Of a DNA stretch of 64,000 nucleotides, positions 1 through 12,013 are shown in pieces (positions within the stretch are counted from its first letter, which is position 1; each line of letters begins with the position of its first letter). The notes beneath the pieces were generated by a model, which was not told the origin of the DNA, ran no database searches, and saw only the letters and a program-made list of their open reading frames with translations. The DNA lies in contig NZ_CP081864.1 of assembly GCF_019797845.1 (NCBI RefSeq), positions 3,162,001 through 3,226,000 of the forward strand, read 5' to 3'. Made by a program: the position numbers and the translations under genes. This DNA comes from Symbiopectobacterium purcellii (GTDB lineage Bacteria > Pseudomonadota > Gammaproteobacteria > Enterobacterales > Enterobacteriaceae).

Positions 1-1018
1 CCCCCTGCGGCGTCAGGGTGGCAAATACCCGACGCGAGGCTTCCGGCACCAGTTGCATGCCTGGTGTTTCGCGCTGCGGGAAATCTCGAATCTCGGTCAG
101 GCGCAGGCCATCCGCGCCAGGCACATCAAACCACTGAAATATTTTGCCACCCTCGCTGTACACCAACAGCGAATAGCCGCCAGACAGCAACGCCAGCCGC
201 CACGGCCCGGCAGTGGGCAGCGTCGCGGTACCAGAAAGTGTCACTGCCTCACCACGGATGCGCCAGGTAGTCAGTTGGTTACCGCTTACGCTGTAGATAA
301 CATCGCCACGGGGGGTCAGCGCCAGGTCGTCAACCGGCGTATCGCCGAGTGCCACACTGGCGACGCGTTGCACACCGTCAGCAGAAATGCGGCCTATGGT
401 CAAACGGTTATCCTGCGTCACCCACACGGCGGCTACGTCCACCACCGTGGCGGCAGCGTTATCGGCCATCGGCGGTGCGGTTTCGCGCAGCGCCAGCGCC
501 AGATGGCGAAGCGGTGTGCCATCTGTCGTCAACGGCAGGGGCATCTTGCCAAACGGATAACGCCAGGCTGGCTGAGCATTACCGGCAAGCGGAATAAAGG
601 GGGCGACAATCGTGATGTGACCCGTGGCAGAAAGCAGCGCGTAATGCGGCCGCCCTTCGCCGAAGGCAACGGCACGGGTAATGGGCGTGACGCTCAGTGC
701 GGTGCGCGGCAGAGATTGCCCGCCAGCAAACACCATAAATTCGCCAAAACCCTGTTGATCAATGCGATACCCTAAGGAACCGTCATCGCTGATCCCGACT
801 GCCGCGGACGATTCCGATGCCACGCGCGGCGACGCGGCGTACTGTGTCACCGAGGGGGAAACAAACAGCGGTGCAACCACGTACAGCAGGTAGAAAAAAA
901 TCAGCACCAGCGCCATCATCACCAGCAGGCCACTGCCTACTACGATGTGCTGCGTTATGCGATCCAGACGCCGCCGTCGGGCATCCTGATAGGCAAATCT
1001 GCTGTCTGTTTCTGCCAT
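1..1018 (-). CDS. PstC-like phosphate ABC transporter permease (3' end outside window)
   Basis: Reading the minus strand from an ATG at 1016-1018 gives an open frame that runs off the window start, so only about the first 339 residues are visible. The start follows an AGGG ribosome site. Residues 1-24 are basic and cytosolic, residues about 25-52 form one strong membrane helix (LLVMMALVLIFFYLLYV), and the rest is a long soluble, presumably periplasmic, segment with beta-propeller-like repeats. This matches the enlarged PstC-type permeases that I know lie divergent from ppk in Yersinia, Serratia and Pectobacterium. The membrane permease domain itself would lie beyond the window. Placement next to ppk-ppx supports a role in phosphate uptake, but substrate specificity is inferred. 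Confidence 0.75.
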   Translation of the reverse strand, partial: MAETDSRFAYQDARRRRLDRITQHIVVGSGLLVMMALVLIFFYLLYVVAPLFVSPSVTQYAASPRVASESSAAVGISDDGSLGYRIDQQGFGEFMVFAGGQSLPRTALSVTPITRAVAFGEGRPHYALLSATGHITIVAPFIPLAGNAQPAWRYPFGKMPLPLTTDGTPLRHLALALRETAPPMADNAAATVVDVAAVWVTQDNRLTIGRISADGVQRVASVALGDTPVDDLALTPRGDVIYSVSGNQLTTWRIRGEAVTLSGTATLPTAGPWRLALLSGGYSLLVYSEGGKIFQWFDVPGADGLRLTEIRDFPQRETPGMQLVPEASRRVFATLTPQG

Positions 1019-1406
1019 TATCCCTACACCGCCCATCAGGTTCTGTTAGTGAATGGCGAACAAAAAGCCCTGCGTCGCCCATCCCGCACGATGGAGATTA
1101 CCTCAAGCACCGCGGCGGATTGCTTTTCTCATCCCCATGATGAAATCGGGGTAGCATATGTTGCCTTTACGCTCATAATATGACAATGGTAAGACGTTCT
1201 GTAAGAACGATTTTAATGCGCCTCCCCACCGGGCGCGACATTCAGGTCATTTTGTGAACGAAATAACCGTAATGCTTCAGCAATGCGACGGCGCCGCATA
1301 AAAAATGGTTTGCAAAGAACAATATAGCGCCACGCCGTCATAAATCCGCCATCATTGGCGTGTAGAGAGTGGGTGCACCGTCAGTAAACGATTTAACGGA
1401 GTCACA
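1019..1406. promoter_or_regulatory. Divergent intergenic region between pstC-like gene and ppk
   Basis: About 390 bases without a gene. It must hold the promoters of the two divergent phosphate genes. I looked for a Pho box (two CTGTCAT-type halves 11 bases apart) and saw only single half-site resemblances, for example near 1170 and 1236, which are not convincing. The ppk ribosome site is the GGAG just before 1407. Confidence 0.4.
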
Positions 1407-3470
1407 ATGAGTCAGGACAAGCTCTTTATCGAGAAAGAACTAAGTTGGTTATCCTTCAACGAACGCGTGTTGCAAGAGGCAGCGGATCAGAGTAATCCGT
1501 TGATTGAGCGCATGCGCTTTTTGGGCATCTACTCCAACAACCTCGATGAATTTTACAAAGTGCGCTTCGCCGATCTTAAAAGACGGATTCTGATCAATGA
1601 GGAACAAGGCTCCGCCGGTGGTTTACGCCATTTGCTGGGTAAAATTCAGGCACGCGTTATGAAAACCGATCAGGTGTTCGATAATCTGTATAACGAACTG
1701 CTGTTGGAAATGGCGCGCAATCACATTTTTCTGGTGAATGAGCGTCAGGTCTCCCCGCTCCAGCAGGAGTGGCTGCGCGACTATTTCCGCCAGAACCTGC
1801 GCAAGCACATCACGCCGATTCTTATTCTACCAGAAACCGATCTGGTGGAGTTTTTAAAAGATGATTACACCTATCTGGCGGTAGAGATTATTCGCGGCAA
1901 TGAGATCCGCTATGCGCTGCTGGAGATCCCGTCCGACAAGGTACCGCGTTTCATTAACCTGCCATCAGAATCATCGCGCAGAAAAAAAACCATGATTTTG
2001 CTGGATAACATTCTGCGCTACTGCCTGGATGATATCTTCAGAGGTTTCTTTGACTACGACGCGCTCAACGCCTATTCCATGAAAATGACGCGTGATGCGG
2101 AGTACGATCTGGTCACGGAAATGGAATCCAGCCTGCTGGAATTGATGTCTTCCAGCCTGAAACAGCGACTGACCGCCGAGCCAGTGCGCTTCGTCTATCA
2201 GCGCGACATGCCGGATGCGATGGTGGATATGCTGATGCAAAAATTGGGGATCTCATCCTACGATTCCATCATTCCCGGCGGACGTTACCACAACTTTAAA
2301 GACTTTATCAGTTTCCCCAACGTGGGCCGCCCGAACCTGGAAAACAAAGCGTTGCCACGACTGCGCCATACCCGTTTTAGCCATTTCCGTAACGGGTTTG
2401 ATGCCATTCGCGAGCGCGATGTGTTGCTTTACTACCCCTATCACACCTTCGAGCACGTGCTGGAACTGCTGCGTCAGGCCTCGTTCGACCCCAGCGTGCT
2501 GTCGATCAAAATCAATATTTACCGCGTGGCAAAAGATTCGCGCATCATTAATGCGATGATTCACGCGGCACATAACGGTAAAAAAGTGACCGTGGTGGTG
2601 GAATTGCAGGCGCGCTTTGATGAAGAGGCGAATATCCAGTGGGCCAAGCGTCTGACGGAAGCCGGTGTGCACGTGATTTTCTCGGTGCCGGGGCTGAAAA
2701 TTCACGCCAAGCTGTTCCTGATTTCCCGCCGTGAAGGGGAAAACATCGTGCGTTACGCCCACATCGGTACCGGCAACTTTAACGAAAAAACCGCCCGGCT
2801 TTATACCGATTACTCACTGTTGACCGCCGATGAGCGTATCACCAATGAAGTGCGCAGCGTGTTTAACTTTATCGAGAACCCTTACCGCCCGGTCAGCTTC
2901 GAGTATTTACTGGTGTCGCCGCAGAACTCACGCGCCCGTTTGCACAAACTGATCGATCGCGAAATCACCCACGCGCAAAACAACCTTCCTGCGGTGATTA
3001 CCCTTAAGGTCAACAATCTGGTTGATAAAGATCTGGCCGAAAAACTGTACGAAGCCTCCGCCGCAGGGGTGAAGATCAACCTGTTGGTGCGCGGTATGTG
3101 TTCGCTGATCCCTTCGCTGCCCGGCATCAGCGACAATATTCAAGTCATTAGCATTTTAGATCGCTATCTTGAGCACGATCGGGTGTATGTGTTCCATAAT
3201 GGAGGAGACTGCAAGGTGTATATCTCTTCTGCGGACTGGATGACACGTAATATCGATTATCGAATCGAGGTGGCCGCAGAAATCCTCGACCCGGCGCTGA
3301 AAAAGCAGATATTGGACACGTTGGATTTGCTGTTCAGCGATACGGTTAAAGCACGTATTATTGATAAAGAGCTGAGTAATCGCTATGTTGCACGCGGCAA
3401 CCGGCGTAAAGTCCGCGCGCAGACGGCCATTTACGAGTACCTCAAGGCCCTTGAGCAACCCGACGAATAG
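1407..3470 (+). CDS. ppk: Polyphosphate kinase 1
   Basis: Catalyses reversible transfer of the terminal phosphate of ATP to polyphosphate; membrane-associated in enterobacteria. The 687-residue length equals that of E. coli PPK1 (688). The order is N-terminal domain (starts [20 protein letters not shown]), head domain, then two phospholipase-D-like C-terminal domains. His433 in the [11 protein letters not shown] segment corresponds to the phosphorylated His435 of E. coli, and His590 (EHDR) to His592. The [13 protein letters not shown] motif is intact. It starts with ATG after a GGAG site and is followed nine bases later by ppx, as in the classical ppk-ppx operon. Confidence 0.97.
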   Translation: MSQDKLFIEKELSWLSFNERVLQEAADQSNPLIERMRFLGIYSNNLDEFYKVRFADLKRRILINEEQGSAGGLRHLLGKIQARVMKTDQVFDNLYNELLLEMARNHIFLVNERQVSPLQQEWLRDYFRQNLRKHITPILILPETDLVEFLKDDYTYLAVEIIRGNEIRYALLEIPSDKVPRFINLPSESSRRKKTMILLDNILRYCLDDIFRGFFDYDALNAYSMKMTRDAEYDLVTEMESSLLELMSSSLKQRLTAEPVRFVYQRDMPDAMVDMLMQKLGISSYDSIIPGGRYHNFKDFISFPNVGRPNLENKALPRLRHTRFSHFRNGFDAIRERDVLLYYPYHTFEHVLELLRQASFDPSVLSIKINIYRVAKDSRIINAMIHAAHNGKKVTVVVELQARFDEEANIQWAKRLTEAGVHVIFSVPGLKIHAKLFLISRREGENIVRYAHIGTGNFNEKTARLYTDYSLLTADERITNEVRSVFNFIENPYRPVSFEYLLVSPQNSRARLHKLIDREITHAQNNLPAVITLKVNNLVDKDLAEKLYEASAAGVKINLLVRGMCSLIPSLPGISDNIQVISILDRYLEHDRVYVFHNGGDCKVYISSADWMTRNIDYRIEVAAEILDPALKKQILDTLDLLFSDTVKARIIDKELSNRYVARGNRRKVRAQTAIYEYLKALEQPDE

Positions 3471-3479
3471 GCAAGAAAA

Positions 3480-5012
3480 ATGCCCCTGATACAAACCGAT
3501 ACCGATAAAGAAACACCGCAGGAATTCGCCGCGGTTGACCTTGGCTCCAACAGTTTCCATATGGTGGTTGCCCGTGTGGTCAACGGTGCATTGCAAGTGT
3601 TAAGCCGCCTAAAACAGCGGGTACACCTGGCTGATGGCCTTGACAGCAACAACATGCTGAGCGAAGAGGCGATGGAGCGCGGCTTAAGCTGCCTGGCACT
3701 GTTTGCTGAGCGACTGCAAGGCTTTTCGCCTGACAATGTTTCCATCGTAGGCACCCATGCGCTACGTGAAGCCGCCAACGCGCAGACCTTCTTGCGCCGC
3801 GCGGCCGACATTATTCCTTATCCCATCGAGATCATTTCCGGCCATGAAGAAGCGCGCCTGATATTTATGGGCGTGGAGCACACTCAGCCAGAGAAAGGGC
3901 GCAAGCTGGTGATCGACATCGGCGGCGGCTCCACCGAGTTGGTTATCGGGGAAAATTTTGAGCCAATACTGGTCGAAAGCCGCCGGATGGGCTGTGTCAG
4001 CTTTGCACAGCAATTTTTCCCGAACGGTGAAATAAGCGAACAGAATTTCCGGCGCGCACGTCTGGCGGCGGTACAAAAGCTGGAAACGCTCTCCTGGGAA
4101 TACCGCATTTATGGCTGGGACTATGCGCTGGGTGCCTCCGGCACCATCAAATCCGCCCATGAAATTCTGGTAGAAATGGGTGAGAAAGACGGTCTGATCA
4201 CCCTGGACCGGCTCAATATGCTACGCGATCAGATTTTGCAGTTTAAAACCTTCAAATCCCTGAGTTTACCGGGCATGTCGGAAGACCGGCAATCCGTGTT
4301 GGTCCCCGGACTGGCGATTCTGTGCGGGGTTTTCGATGCACTGGCGATCAAATCGCTGCGCCTGTCGGACGGTGCCCTGCGCGAAGGGGTGCTGTATGAA
4401 ATGGAAGGCCGTTTCCGCCATCAGGATATTCGTATCCGCACCGCGCTCAGTCTGGCCAGCCACTACAATATCGACAGGGAACAAGCACGTCGGGTACGGG
4501 AAACCACCGAGCTGTTGTTTACTCAGTGGGCAGCGCAAAACCCGTCGTTGGTACATCCACAGTTAGAAGCCATCCTGAAATGGGCGGCCATGCTGCACGA
4601 GGTGGGCCTGAGCATCAACCACGCGGGCATGCAGCGCCATTCCGCCTATATTCTGCAAAATACCAACCTGCCCGGCTTTAATCAGGAGCAGCAGTTGATG
4701 CTGTCATTGATGGTGCGTTTGCAGCGCAAGGCCATCAAGCTGGAAGAACTGCCGCGTTTTAACCTGTTCAAGAAAAAGCAGTATTTGCCGATGGTGCATA
4801 TTCTGCGACTGGCAAGCCTGCTCAATAACCAGCGTCAGGCAACTACCCCGCCAGATTCGCTGCGCTTGAGCACCGATGACAACCACTGGACGCTCACCTT
4901 TCCACAGGGCTATTTCGCCCAAAACGCCTTGGTACAGCTCGATCTGGAAGCAGAGCAGGCGTATTGGCTGGACGTGACTGGCTGGAAATTGCTGATAGAA
5001 GAAGCGAACTAA
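3480..5012 (+). CDS. ppx: Exopolyphosphatase / guanosine pentaphosphatase
   Basis: Hydrolyses terminal phosphates from polyphosphate and belongs to the Ppx/GppA branch of the actin-like ATPase fold. At 510 residues it is family-typical. Visible motifs are the N-terminal phosphate-1 loop [11 protein letters not shown], the [10 protein letters not shown] segment, the phosphate-2 loop [13 protein letters not shown], and a C-terminal HD-like helical domain with [12 protein letters not shown]. The gene is co-directional with and nine bases behind ppk, and a strong terminator follows directly, so the two form one transcription unit. Confidence 0.97.
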   Translation: MPLIQTDTDKETPQEFAAVDLGSNSFHMVVARVVNGALQVLSRLKQRVHLADGLDSNNMLSEEAMERGLSCLALFAERLQGFSPDNVSIVGTHALREAANAQTFLRRAADIIPYPIEIISGHEEARLIFMGVEHTQPEKGRKLVIDIGGGSTELVIGENFEPILVESRRMGCVSFAQQFFPNGEISEQNFRRARLAAVQKLETLSWEYRIYGWDYALGASGTIKSAHEILVEMGEKDGLITLDRLNMLRDQILQFKTFKSLSLPGMSEDRQSVLVPGLAILCGVFDALAIKSLRLSDGALREGVLYEMEGRFRHQDIRIRTALSLASHYNIDREQARRVRETTELLFTQWAAQNPSLVHPQLEAILKWAAMLHEVGLSINHAGMQRHSAYILQNTNLPGFNQEQQLMLSLMVRLQRKAIKLEELPRFNLFKKKQYLPMVHILRLASLLNNQRQATTPPDSLRLSTDDNHWTLTFPQGYFAQNALVQLDLEAEQAYWLDVTGWKLLIEEAN

Positions 5013-5015
5013 CCC

Positions 5016-5046
5016 CATGCGCTCCCTTTAGGAGCGCATGTTTTTT
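5016..5046 (+). terminator. Rho-independent terminator of ppk-ppx
   Basis: A perfect 10-bp stem (CATGCGCTCC / GGAGCGCATG) with a five-base loop is followed by six T residues, starting four bases after the ppx stop codon. On the other strand it lies just downstream of the chemoreceptor gene. Confidence 0.9.
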
Positions 5047-5053
5047 CCCAACA

Positions 5054-7006
5054 CTAGGCGTCTGCCAGCAGAAACGGCGTATTTTTAACAACCGGTTCGG
5101 AAGGTTCTACGCGAAAACGCCCGACCAACTCCGTCATGCCCGCCACTTGTCCATCCAGCATCTGACTCGCCGTCGAGGCTTCAGCCACCAACGTGGCATT
5201 CTGCTGTGTGACCTGCTCCAACTGGCTCAATGCTACGTTGATCTGGGCGATCCCCAGCGATTGCTCACCCGCCGCGATGGCGATGTCCCCCACCAGCGCT
5301 TTTACTTTGCTGGTGCCATCGATAATCTCATTTAACCCGCGATGAGATTGTGATACCAGCGCACTGCCCTCCTCCACGCTGGAAAGGCTGTCAGCAATCA
5401 GTGCACGAATTTTATTGGCTTCATCGACGCTACGCTGCGACAGTTGGCGCACCTCCGTTGCCACCACCGCAAAGCCGCGCCCGTGCTCTCCCGCGCGGGC
5501 CGCTTCCACCGCCGCATTGAGCGCCAGCAGGTTGGTTTGAAACGCGATAGCATCGATACCGGTGACAATCTCGGTCACCCGTTGGCTGGTTTGCTGGATC
5601 TTGCTCATGGCGTCGCGGGCAGACGAGGTAATATCACCAATATTGCGCACCCGATCATCAACCGTGGTGGTCAGTTCCCGCGCCTGGGCTGCGAAATCGG
5701 CGGTCTGCTGCACGGTGGCGGTGATTTGCTCCATGCTGCTGGCAGTTTCCACCAGCGATGCCGCCTGCTGCTCCGTGCGTTGCGCCAGATTGTGATTGCC
5801 GTAGGCAATCTCATTGCTCGCCCTTCCGATGGTCGTGGCGCTGTTTTTGATTTTCGTCACCAGATTCGCGATGCTCTCCAGCGATTGGTTATAGGCACTG
5901 TTAAGCCGTGACAGTTCATCTGTTCCTGGCACCGATAGGCGCTGCGTCAAGTCACCACCCATTTCGGCGATGGTGGTTAAGGTATCCTGCAACTGCCGAT
6001 TGATGCTACGCATGATCATCGCCGCCAGCGCCAGCGCCAGCCCGATCGCCAGTAGCGTGCCGCTCAGGTAGATAATCCAAGCCCGCATTGCGCTCGCAGA
6101 CAAGCGCTGGACATCGCTCAACAGCGTTGTCACCGCCTGTTCTTCGATACTTTTAAGCTGTTCGATTTTCTGTGTTTGCAACGAAAACCATTGCGCACCA
6201 TCGATATTCCATTCTCCTTGCGGTGCGCCAATCGCCCGTTGGCGCAGTGCCTGCGCGTCTTGCGCTTGACTGGAACTTATCGCACGGTCAAACGCCTGAC
6301 GCAGTGTTGCTGATGCCAGGGTTCTGAAGCTGGCAATATAGGCATCGCCGCGTCCCACCAATTGGTTCAGGCGCACAAACATCCCCTCGCCAAAACGATT
6401 GGCAGAAAATACGTTAGCCAACACCGCGCGCTCAATCCCAGCCTGTTCCTTGGCATTCAGCAGGCTGTAATACGCGGTAATTTGCTGGGTGATCCCTGCA
6501 TCGCGCACCAACTGCGCCATCAGTCCAATCCCTTCCAACAGCGCCGTCACTTTTTCGGTATAGGCACTCAGCGCAGTATTTACCGGTATCGACATGCTGT
6601 TTACCTGACCTCTGAGCGAGTCCAGCGTCTTGAGCGAATCGGCCACCTGGGTGAAGTTTTTAGCCACTTCGCCGCCGAGCCAGGTGGTATCTATGTCGCG
6701 ATAACGTTGCTGAAAAGCGGTAGCAGCTTTATCCGTTTCCTGGCGCTGCGTCTGCAACTCGGGGCCAAAAGCGTTGCCCTGGCTGCCAAAATAACCGGCG
6801 CTCATCCCGCGCTCCCGTTGCAGTTGGTGCACTAACTCTCCCGCATCTCGCGCTAACTGGATCTGCTTTTCCATCCGGTTCATTTCACGTTCTGTCTGAC
6901 GGCGCTCATTCATTCCCAATGCGCTGAGCCACAGCAATGCCAGCACCATAGGTAACAGCGCGAGGAGGAATTTATTACGTATCGAAATGCGGTGAAGTAT
7001 CTGCAT
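5054..7006 (-). CDS. Methyl-accepting chemotaxis protein with NIT sensor domain
   Basis: Inner-membrane chemoreceptor of 650 residues. One membrane helix lies near residues 12-30. The periplasmic part of about 280 residues carries a [15 protein letters not shown] segment typical of the NIT (nitrate/nitrite sensing) helical domain. A second helix near 312-335 is followed by a HAMP region and the signalling hairpin, whose tip motif includes [20 protein letters not shown] and [12 protein letters not shown]. The C-terminus ends LLADA and has no NWETF-type CheR docking pentapeptide, so adaptation would need help from other receptors or a tether-independent route. It points at ppx tail to tail. Ligand assignment rests only on the domain family. 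Confidence 0.93.
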   Translation of the reverse strand: MQILHRISIRNKFLLALLPMVLALLWLSALGMNERRQTEREMNRMEKQIQLARDAGELVHQLQRERGMSAGYFGSQGNAFGPELQTQRQETDKAATAFQQRYRDIDTTWLGGEVAKNFTQVADSLKTLDSLRGQVNSMSIPVNTALSAYTEKVTALLEGIGLMAQLVRDAGITQQITAYYSLLNAKEQAGIERAVLANVFSANRFGEGMFVRLNQLVGRGDAYIASFRTLASATLRQAFDRAISSSQAQDAQALRQRAIGAPQGEWNIDGAQWFSLQTQKIEQLKSIEEQAVTTLLSDVQRLSASAMRAWIIYLSGTLLAIGLALALAAMIMRSINRQLQDTLTTIAEMGGDLTQRLSVPGTDELSRLNSAYNQSLESIANLVTKIKNSATTIGRASNEIAYGNHNLAQRTEQQAASLVETASSMEQITATVQQTADFAAQARELTTTVDDRVRNIGDITSSARDAMSKIQQTSQRVTEIVTGIDAIAFQTNLLALNAAVEAARAGEHGRGFAVVATEVRQLSQRSVDEANKIRALIADSLSSVEEGSALVSQSHRGLNEIIDGTSKVKALVGDIAIAAGEQSLGIAQINVALSQLEQVTQQNATLVAEASTASQMLDGQVAGMTELVGRFRVEPSEPVVKNTPFLLADA

Positions 7007-7288
7007 TGGAAGCCGCTCCGTATTCCATTTAAGGGCTGGTTTACTGTGTCAAACGACCAACATCACGTCCGCCCATCTGCGTCGATAAGCAAGGCTTATT
7101 CTTAGTGTCGGTATCAATGACCGGCGTTGCGCCGATTTATTATGTATGGCACAGAAACCCCAAATGTTCACCACGCCGCGCTCGGCGAAATCCATCAGGA
7201 TCACAAAAGTAAGTCGAAGGATTGACCAACTTCATCAATTATGAATAAATAGAAACAGCGCATAAGCGCGGATACGAGAGTGATAATA

Positions 7289-7543
7289 ATGGCTACCCTG
7301 ATACACAAGCGACGAACCACCCTGGCAACCTTATCCCACAAGCGACGATCGTCCCGAGAGAGACGAAGCGGTTCGCGAATTGCGCAAGCGATTCTCCTGA
7401 TCAGTTTCTTTATCCTTGTAGGCCGTTTCGCTTACTCCTCCGTCAGTGCCTTTTTCCATCATCAAGATAAACAACAACGTATCGAACAAACGCTGAAATC
7501 ATCACCGGTCAACCCTACGCTTCCCTTCGTTAAAAAAGAGTAG
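7289..7543 (+). CDS. yfgG: YfgG-like small membrane protein (DUF2633)
   Basis: An 84-residue protein with a basic N-terminus (many Arg/Lys), one membrane helix (AQAILLISFFILVGRFAYSS) and a short polar tail. The segment from the helix into SSVSAFFHHQDK closely resembles E. coli YfgG, which also lies near ppx. I chose the ATG at 7289 because GAGAG sits eight bases before it; a GTG nine bases upstream is also in frame. YfgG has been linked in E. coli to nickel/cobalt tolerance, but nothing here shows function directly. Confidence 0.8.
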   Translation: MATLIHKRRTTLATLSHKRRSSRERRSGSRIAQAILLISFFILVGRFAYSSVSAFFHHQDKQQRIEQTLKSSPVNPTLPFVKKE

Positions 7544-7615
7544 CGCTCGCGCGTTAATAAAAAGTATCGCACACCTCTTTTAACACTTCAGTGTCATAAC
7601 TTCCGCGATCCCTTA

Positions 7616-7743
<128 letters not shown>

Positions 7744-7785
7744 TCTCCAACAATAAATAAAACGAATGGCGAGAATAAACCGGTA

Positions 7786-8250
7786 ATGATGAACAATGAT
7801 GTCCTGCGCAGCGTGCGCTATATGCTGAATTTCAATAATGACCACCTGCTAAAGATTCTGGCGCTGGTGGAAATGACCGTCCCTCCCCAGCAGTTGACGA
7901 GCTACGTCAAAAAAGAGGGAGAGGAAGGCTACCAGCCTTGCCCGGACATCGTGATGAGTTATTTCCTGACTGGGCTGATTCTGCAAAAACGCGGTCAAGA
8001 TGAAAAACAGCCTGCGCCGCAGTTTGAACGCAAAGTGACCAATAACATTATCCTGAAAAAACTGCGTGTCGCTTTCTCTCTAAAAACGGATGATATTCAG
8101 GCAATTTTGCTGACACAAAATTTTCGCATTTCACTGCCGGAAATTACCGCAATGATGCGCGCACCTGACCACAAAAACTATCGCACCTGCGGCGATCAGG
8201 TTATACGCTATTTTCTGAAAGGGCTGGCTGCACGGGTACGCAAAGGATAA
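7786..8250 (+). CDS. yehS: DUF1456 family protein (YehS-like)
   Basis: A 154-residue cytosolic protein made of two copies of the DUF1456 repeat: residues about 1-65 (NNDVLRSVRYMLNFNND, CPDIVMSYFLTGLI) and about 80-150 (LKKLRVAFSLKTDDI, CGDQVIRYFLKGLAA). It is very like E. coli YehS, whose function is unknown. The frame stays open upstream through the ERIC element, but family alignment puts the start at the ATG-ATG pair at 7786/7789 (MMNNDVLRS). Confidence 0.9.
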   Translation: MMNNDVLRSVRYMLNFNNDHLLKILALVEMTVPPQQLTSYVKKEGEEGYQPCPDIVMSYFLTGLILQKRGQDEKQPAPQFERKVTNNIILKKLRVAFSLKTDDIQAILLTQNFRISLPEITAMMRAPDHKNYRTCGDQVIRYFLKGLAARVRKG

Positions 8251-8362
8251 GGGCGCCCCCCCCACGAAAAGGCATTAGCGTTGTCTGACTATCCACCGTA
8301 AAAGACACTGACAACGCTCGATTTCTAGCACGTGAACGTGATAATCACTGAGAAAAACGATC

Positions 8363-9787
8363 ATGCCAAGCGTCAAAAAGCTCTCGGCCATTCGCCGCCG
8401 CATTTCCTTGTTGTTGCTGGACGATCCACCGCTGGTGGAAAGCATCATTACCCAGCAGCCCCCGGTTGCTGAGGATGAAAAAAAGCGGCTTCTCGATCAC
8501 ACCGCCGAGATCTGTACGCTGCTTACCGAATTGCATGCTGCTGACCTTGCCGATCTGCTGGAATCGCTGCCGCCCGAAGCGCGACAGGCGCTGTGGTGCC
8601 TGACACCGCTCGATAAGCGTGGCTTTGTGCTGTATGAGGCTTCTGACAGCATTTCTGATGGCCTTATCGCCCAGATGAGTGACAAAGATATCCTGCGCGC
8701 CATTCGCCCGCTGGATATCGATGAGCAGGCGCAGTTAGCGCGACGTCTGCCGCGCCACCTGCTAGGCCGTATTCTTACCGCACTGGAACCGCGCCAACGG
8801 GCGCAACTGCGCGAAACCATCCAGTACGATGAAGATTCTGTCGGTTATCTGGTTGATTTCAATCTGCTGACGGTACGACCGGACGTTACGCTGGCCGTAG
8901 TACAACGTTTTCTGCGTTGGCATAAGGTGATCCCCGACGCTACCGACAAACAGTTTGTCACCGATCGTAAAAACCGCCTGCTGGGTGAGCTCACGCTGAC
9001 CAATATTCTGCTACACAAGCCAAACACACGGGTTGAGCAGGCCATGGATCCTGAACCGATCCTGTTCGAACCGGAAACGGAAACTGATGATGTCGCCAGC
9101 GCATTCGAACGCTACGATCTGATTTCCGCCGCCGTTGTCGACAGCAAAGGCAAGCTGTTGGGACGCGTCACCGTGGAAGATATTCTGGACCGGGTCAACC
9201 GTACCAGCGATCACCATCTGCGCCGCTCCGGTGGGTTGACGGCGTCAGAAGATGTCTATGCGCCGGTAGCCACCGCGGTAAAAAACCGCTCGGGCTGGCT
9301 GGCTATCAACCTCTGCACCGCCTTGATCGCATCGAGGGTGATTGGCTTGTTCGAAGACACGCTGGCGCATCTGGTGGCGTTGGCAACGTTGATGCCGATT
9401 GTCGCGGGTATCGGCGGCAATACCGGCAACCAAACCATCACCATGATCGTGCGCGCGCTGGCGCTGCATCAGTTGGATCACGGCAAAAAATCGACCTTGC
9501 TGTTCAAAGAGTTGGGCGTTGCCGTTGTCAATGGTCTGGTGTGGGGTGCCGCGCTCGCCGTCATCACCGTGCTGCTCTATGGCAACATCGCCATGGGCGG
9601 TGTCATGATGTTGGCTATCATGCTTAACCTGCTGCTGGCCGCCACCATGGGGGTAACTATCCCGTTGGCGATGGTAAAACTGGGCCGCGATCCCGCCATC
9701 GGCTCCAGCGTGATGATTACTGCAATCACCGATACCGGCGGCTTTTTTATCTTCCTCGGGCTGGCGACCCTATTTTTACTGCCCTGA
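8363..9787 (+). CDS. mgtE: Magnesium transporter MgtE
   Basis: Mg2+ (and possibly Co2+) channel/transporter of the inner membrane, 474 residues. The order is an N-terminal superhelical MgtE_N domain (about 40-150), a pair of CBS domains (about 155-280) that gate the channel by binding Mg2+, then five membrane helices (about 300-474). The conserved pore motif GIGGNTGNQ and the TDTGGFF segment in the last helix are present. The upstream ribosome site is weak. Its last 12 bases overlap the end of galK on the opposite strand. Confidence 0.95.
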   Translation: MPSVKKLSAIRRRISLLLLDDPPLVESIITQQPPVAEDEKKRLLDHTAEICTLLTELHAADLADLLESLPPEARQALWCLTPLDKRGFVLYEASDSISDGLIAQMSDKDILRAIRPLDIDEQAQLARRLPRHLLGRILTALEPRQRAQLRETIQYDEDSVGYLVDFNLLTVRPDVTLAVVQRFLRWHKVIPDATDKQFVTDRKNRLLGELTLTNILLHKPNTRVEQAMDPEPILFEPETETDDVASAFERYDLISAAVVDSKGKLLGRVTVEDILDRVNRTSDHHLRRSGGLTASEDVYAPVATAVKNRSGWLAINLCTALIASRVIGLFEDTLAHLVALATLMPIVAGIGGNTGNQTITMIVRALALHQLDHGKKSTLLFKELGVAVVNGLVWGAALAVITVLLYGNIAMGGVMMLAIMLNLLLAATMGVTIPLAMVKLGRDPAIGSSVMITAITDTGGFFIFLGLATLFLLP

Positions 9788-10909
9788 TGCAAGCAACACC
9801 CCTGCCCCTGCCGACGGCTGGCAGATGTGAAGCGTAGGCGGCAAGCCGGTGCGGGCCGGATATTCCCGCGCCACCCGCTCACACACCTCTGCCGTTAACG
9901 CGGAGGGCAACAAGGCGACGACACAGCCGCCGAAACCGCCGCCGGTCATCCGTACCCCGCCGCGCTCACCGATATAGTCGTCAATCAGCGCAACCAGCGT
10001 GTCGATGGGCGGCACCGTAATGGCAAAATCGTCCCGCATTGAGTGGTGCGATTCCGCCATCAGACGGGAAAGACGCGGGATATCGCCCGCCGTAAGCGCC
10101 GCAGCGGCTTCCAGCGTGCGCTGGTTTTCGGTAACGATGTGGCGTGCGCGCTGCGCCACGACCGGATCCAGCCCCGCACGGTTGGCTTCAAACTGTGTCA
10201 GTGAGACATCACGTAGCGCTTTCACACCAAAATGCCGTGCGGCCGCCTCACACTGCGCGCGCCGGGTGTTGTATTCGCTGTCCACCAGCCCGCGCCGCAC
10301 GTTAGAGTTAATGATCAGCACATCCAAGCCCTGAGGGATCGGCACCGCCGTGCCTTGCAATGAACGACAGTCAATCAGCAACGCATGACCCGCAACGCCC
10401 TGCGCGGAAATAAACTGATCCATGATGCCGCAGTTACAGCCGACAAAGTGGTTTTCTGCCTGCTGGCCGTTCAGCGCCAGATCCAACGGGCTGAGCGGTA
10501 ACGCATAGAGCGTTTTAAACACCTGCCCGACCGCCACTTCCAGCGAGGCTGAGGAACTGAGCCCAGCACCGGTTGGCACGTTTCCGGCAATGACCATATC
10601 CACGCCGCGAATATAGTTCGGCCAGAGATACTGTGGATGCGGTTCAATCGTCTGCATTAAGTCAAAGCTGTCCTGCTGCTCTTCCATGTTGACGGCCACC
10701 ACCCGAACCAGGCTGTCGGCACGCGGGGCGGCAGCAATTACCGTGTGGTAATCGATGGCGCAGGGCAACACAAACCCATCGTTGTAATCCGTGTGCTCAC
10801 CGATCAGATTGACGCGCCCGGGCGCCTGCACCTGCACCGCAGGCGCATAGCCAAAGGTGGCGTTGAACACGGCATCCACCTGTTGCCGCACGCTGTTAAT
10901 TCGTCCCAT
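9776..10909 (-). CDS. galK: Galactokinase
   Basis: Phosphorylates alpha-D-galactose to galactose-1-phosphate in the Leloir pathway; GHMP kinase fold, 377 residues. Visible motifs are the galactose signature [16 protein letters not shown], the ATP-binding [12 protein letters not shown] and the C-terminal [12 protein letters not shown]. Its start overlaps the end of galT by 14 bases and has a GAGGTG ribosome site inside galT, so the pair is translationally coupled. It ends 12 bases inside mgtE on the other strand. Confidence 0.97.
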   Translation of the reverse strand: MGRINSVRQQVDAVFNATFGYAPAVQVQAPGRVNLIGEHTDYNDGFVLPCAIDYHTVIAAAPRADSLVRVVAVNMEEQQDSFDLMQTIEPHPQYLWPNYIRGVDMVIAGNVPTGAGLSSSASLEVAVGQVFKTLYALPLSPLDLALNGQQAENHFVGCNCGIMDQFISAQGVAGHALLIDCRSLQGTAVPIPQGLDVLIINSNVRRGLVDSEYNTRRAQCEAAARHFGVKALRDVSLTQFEANRAGLDPVVAQRARHIVTENQRTLEAAAALTAGDIPRLSRLMAESHHSMRDDFAITVPPIDTLVALIDDYIGERGGVRMTGGGFGGCVVALLPSALTAEVCERVAREYPARTGLPPTLHICQPSAGAGVLLASGQ

Positions 10910-11957
10910 CGTTCACCTCATGCTGTTGCCGAAAATGAATATCGCTTACGCTGCGCAAGCGCTCCGCCGCCTGTTCCGGCGTCAAATCACGCTGTGGCTC
11001 CGCCAGCATCTCGTAGCCCACCATAAATTTCCGTACGCTGGCCGAACGTAACAGCGGCGGGTAGAAATGCGCATGCAGTTGCCAGTGGGCGTTATCGCCT
11101 TCAATAAACGGCGCACCGTGCCAGCCCATGGAATAGGGAAACGCGCACTGAAACAGATTATCGTAACGGCTGGTCAGCTTTTTCAGTGCCAGACACAAAT
11201 CACTACGCTGTGCGGCAGTCAGTTGCGGCAACTGCTGCACCGCACAGCGCGGCAGCAGCAGCGTTTCAAACGGCCAGGCGGCCCAATAGGGTACGACCGC
11301 CAGCCAGTGTTCCGTTTCCACCACACAGCGCACCTGCTCGGCCTGTTCGCGTTGGGCATAATCCAGCAATAATGGCGTGCCATGACGGTCGAAATAGGCG
11401 CGCTGCTGCCCGTCTTCTTTGGCGATATCGGTGGGTAAAAAACTGTTGGCCCACACTTGCCCATGCGGATGCGGGTTAGAACATCCCATCATCGCGCCTT
11501 TGTTTTCAAACACCTGAACCCACGGATACGCTTTTCCCAGTAGGTTTGTTTGTTCGCACCAGGCCGTAACCACGTGCGCCAACGCAGCCAGCGAGAGTTC
11601 CGGCAACGTTTTGCTGTGGTCAGGGGAGAAGCAGATAACGCGACTGGTGCCTTGCACGCTTTGCGTTTGAAACAACGGATCATCGCTTGCCGCCAACGCG
11701 GGGGTTTGCTCCATCAGCGCTGAAAAATCGTTGCGAAACACATGGGTGTGGGTGTAATTCGGGTTCACCTCGCCGGTAACGGGGCGATTACCTGCACAGA
11801 GAAAACAATCCGGATCGTGAGCCGGTAGCAGACGCCTGTCCGGCTCATCCTGCTGGCCTTGCCAGGGGCGTTTTGCGCGATGGGGAGAAACCAACACCCA
11901 TTCATCGCTCAGCGGGTTGTAACGACGATGTGGGTGCTCTGTGGGATCGAATGACAT
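10896..11957 (-). CDS. galT: Galactose-1-phosphate uridylyltransferase
   Basis: Exchanges UDP between glucose-1-phosphate and galactose-1-phosphate; HIT superfamily, 353 residues. Visible are the N-terminal HPHRRYNPL and [12 protein letters not shown] segments, the metal-binding pair in DCFLCAGN, and the active-site HPH in [11 protein letters not shown] chose the ATG at 11957 ([13 protein letters not shown]) because AAGGAG lies eight bases upstream; an in-frame GTG nine bases earlier is unlikely. First gene of a galT-galK unit. galE, which heads the operon in E. coli, is not here. Confidence 0.96.
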   Translation of the reverse strand: MSFDPTEHPHRRYNPLSDEWVLVSPHRAKRPWQGQQDEPDRRLLPAHDPDCFLCAGNRPVTGEVNPNYTHTHVFRNDFSALMEQTPALAASDDPLFQTQSVQGTSRVICFSPDHSKTLPELSLAALAHVVTAWCEQTNLLGKAYPWVQVFENKGAMMGCSNPHPHGQVWANSFLPTDIAKEDGQQRAYFDRHGTPLLLDYAQREQAEQVRCVVETEHWLAVVPYWAAWPFETLLLPRCAVQQLPQLTAAQRSDLCLALKKLTSRYDNLFQCAFPYSMGWHGAPFIEGDNAHWQLHAHFYPPLLRSASVRKFMVGYEMLAEPQRDLTPEQAAERLRSVSDIHFRQQHEVNDGTN

Positions 11958-12013
11958 TCCTGACACTCCTTAAACAGCAGCGATATCTTTGATGCGTTGA
12001 CGGGCGCATGGGG

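Noticed and set aside
53..775. Long plus-strand open frames over the first 1.1 kb
   Set aside because: They are antisense to a continuous minus-strand frame that reads as a PstC-like permease with a proper start, ribosome site and membrane helix.
1150..1260. Pho-box candidates near 1170 and 1236 upstream of ppk
   Set aside because: Only one half-site resembles the consensus in each case; the second half at the required spacing does not.
5444..5911. Plus-strand open frame inside the chemoreceptor
   Set aside because: It lies wholly antisense to a conserved MCP signalling domain and has no recognisable homology.
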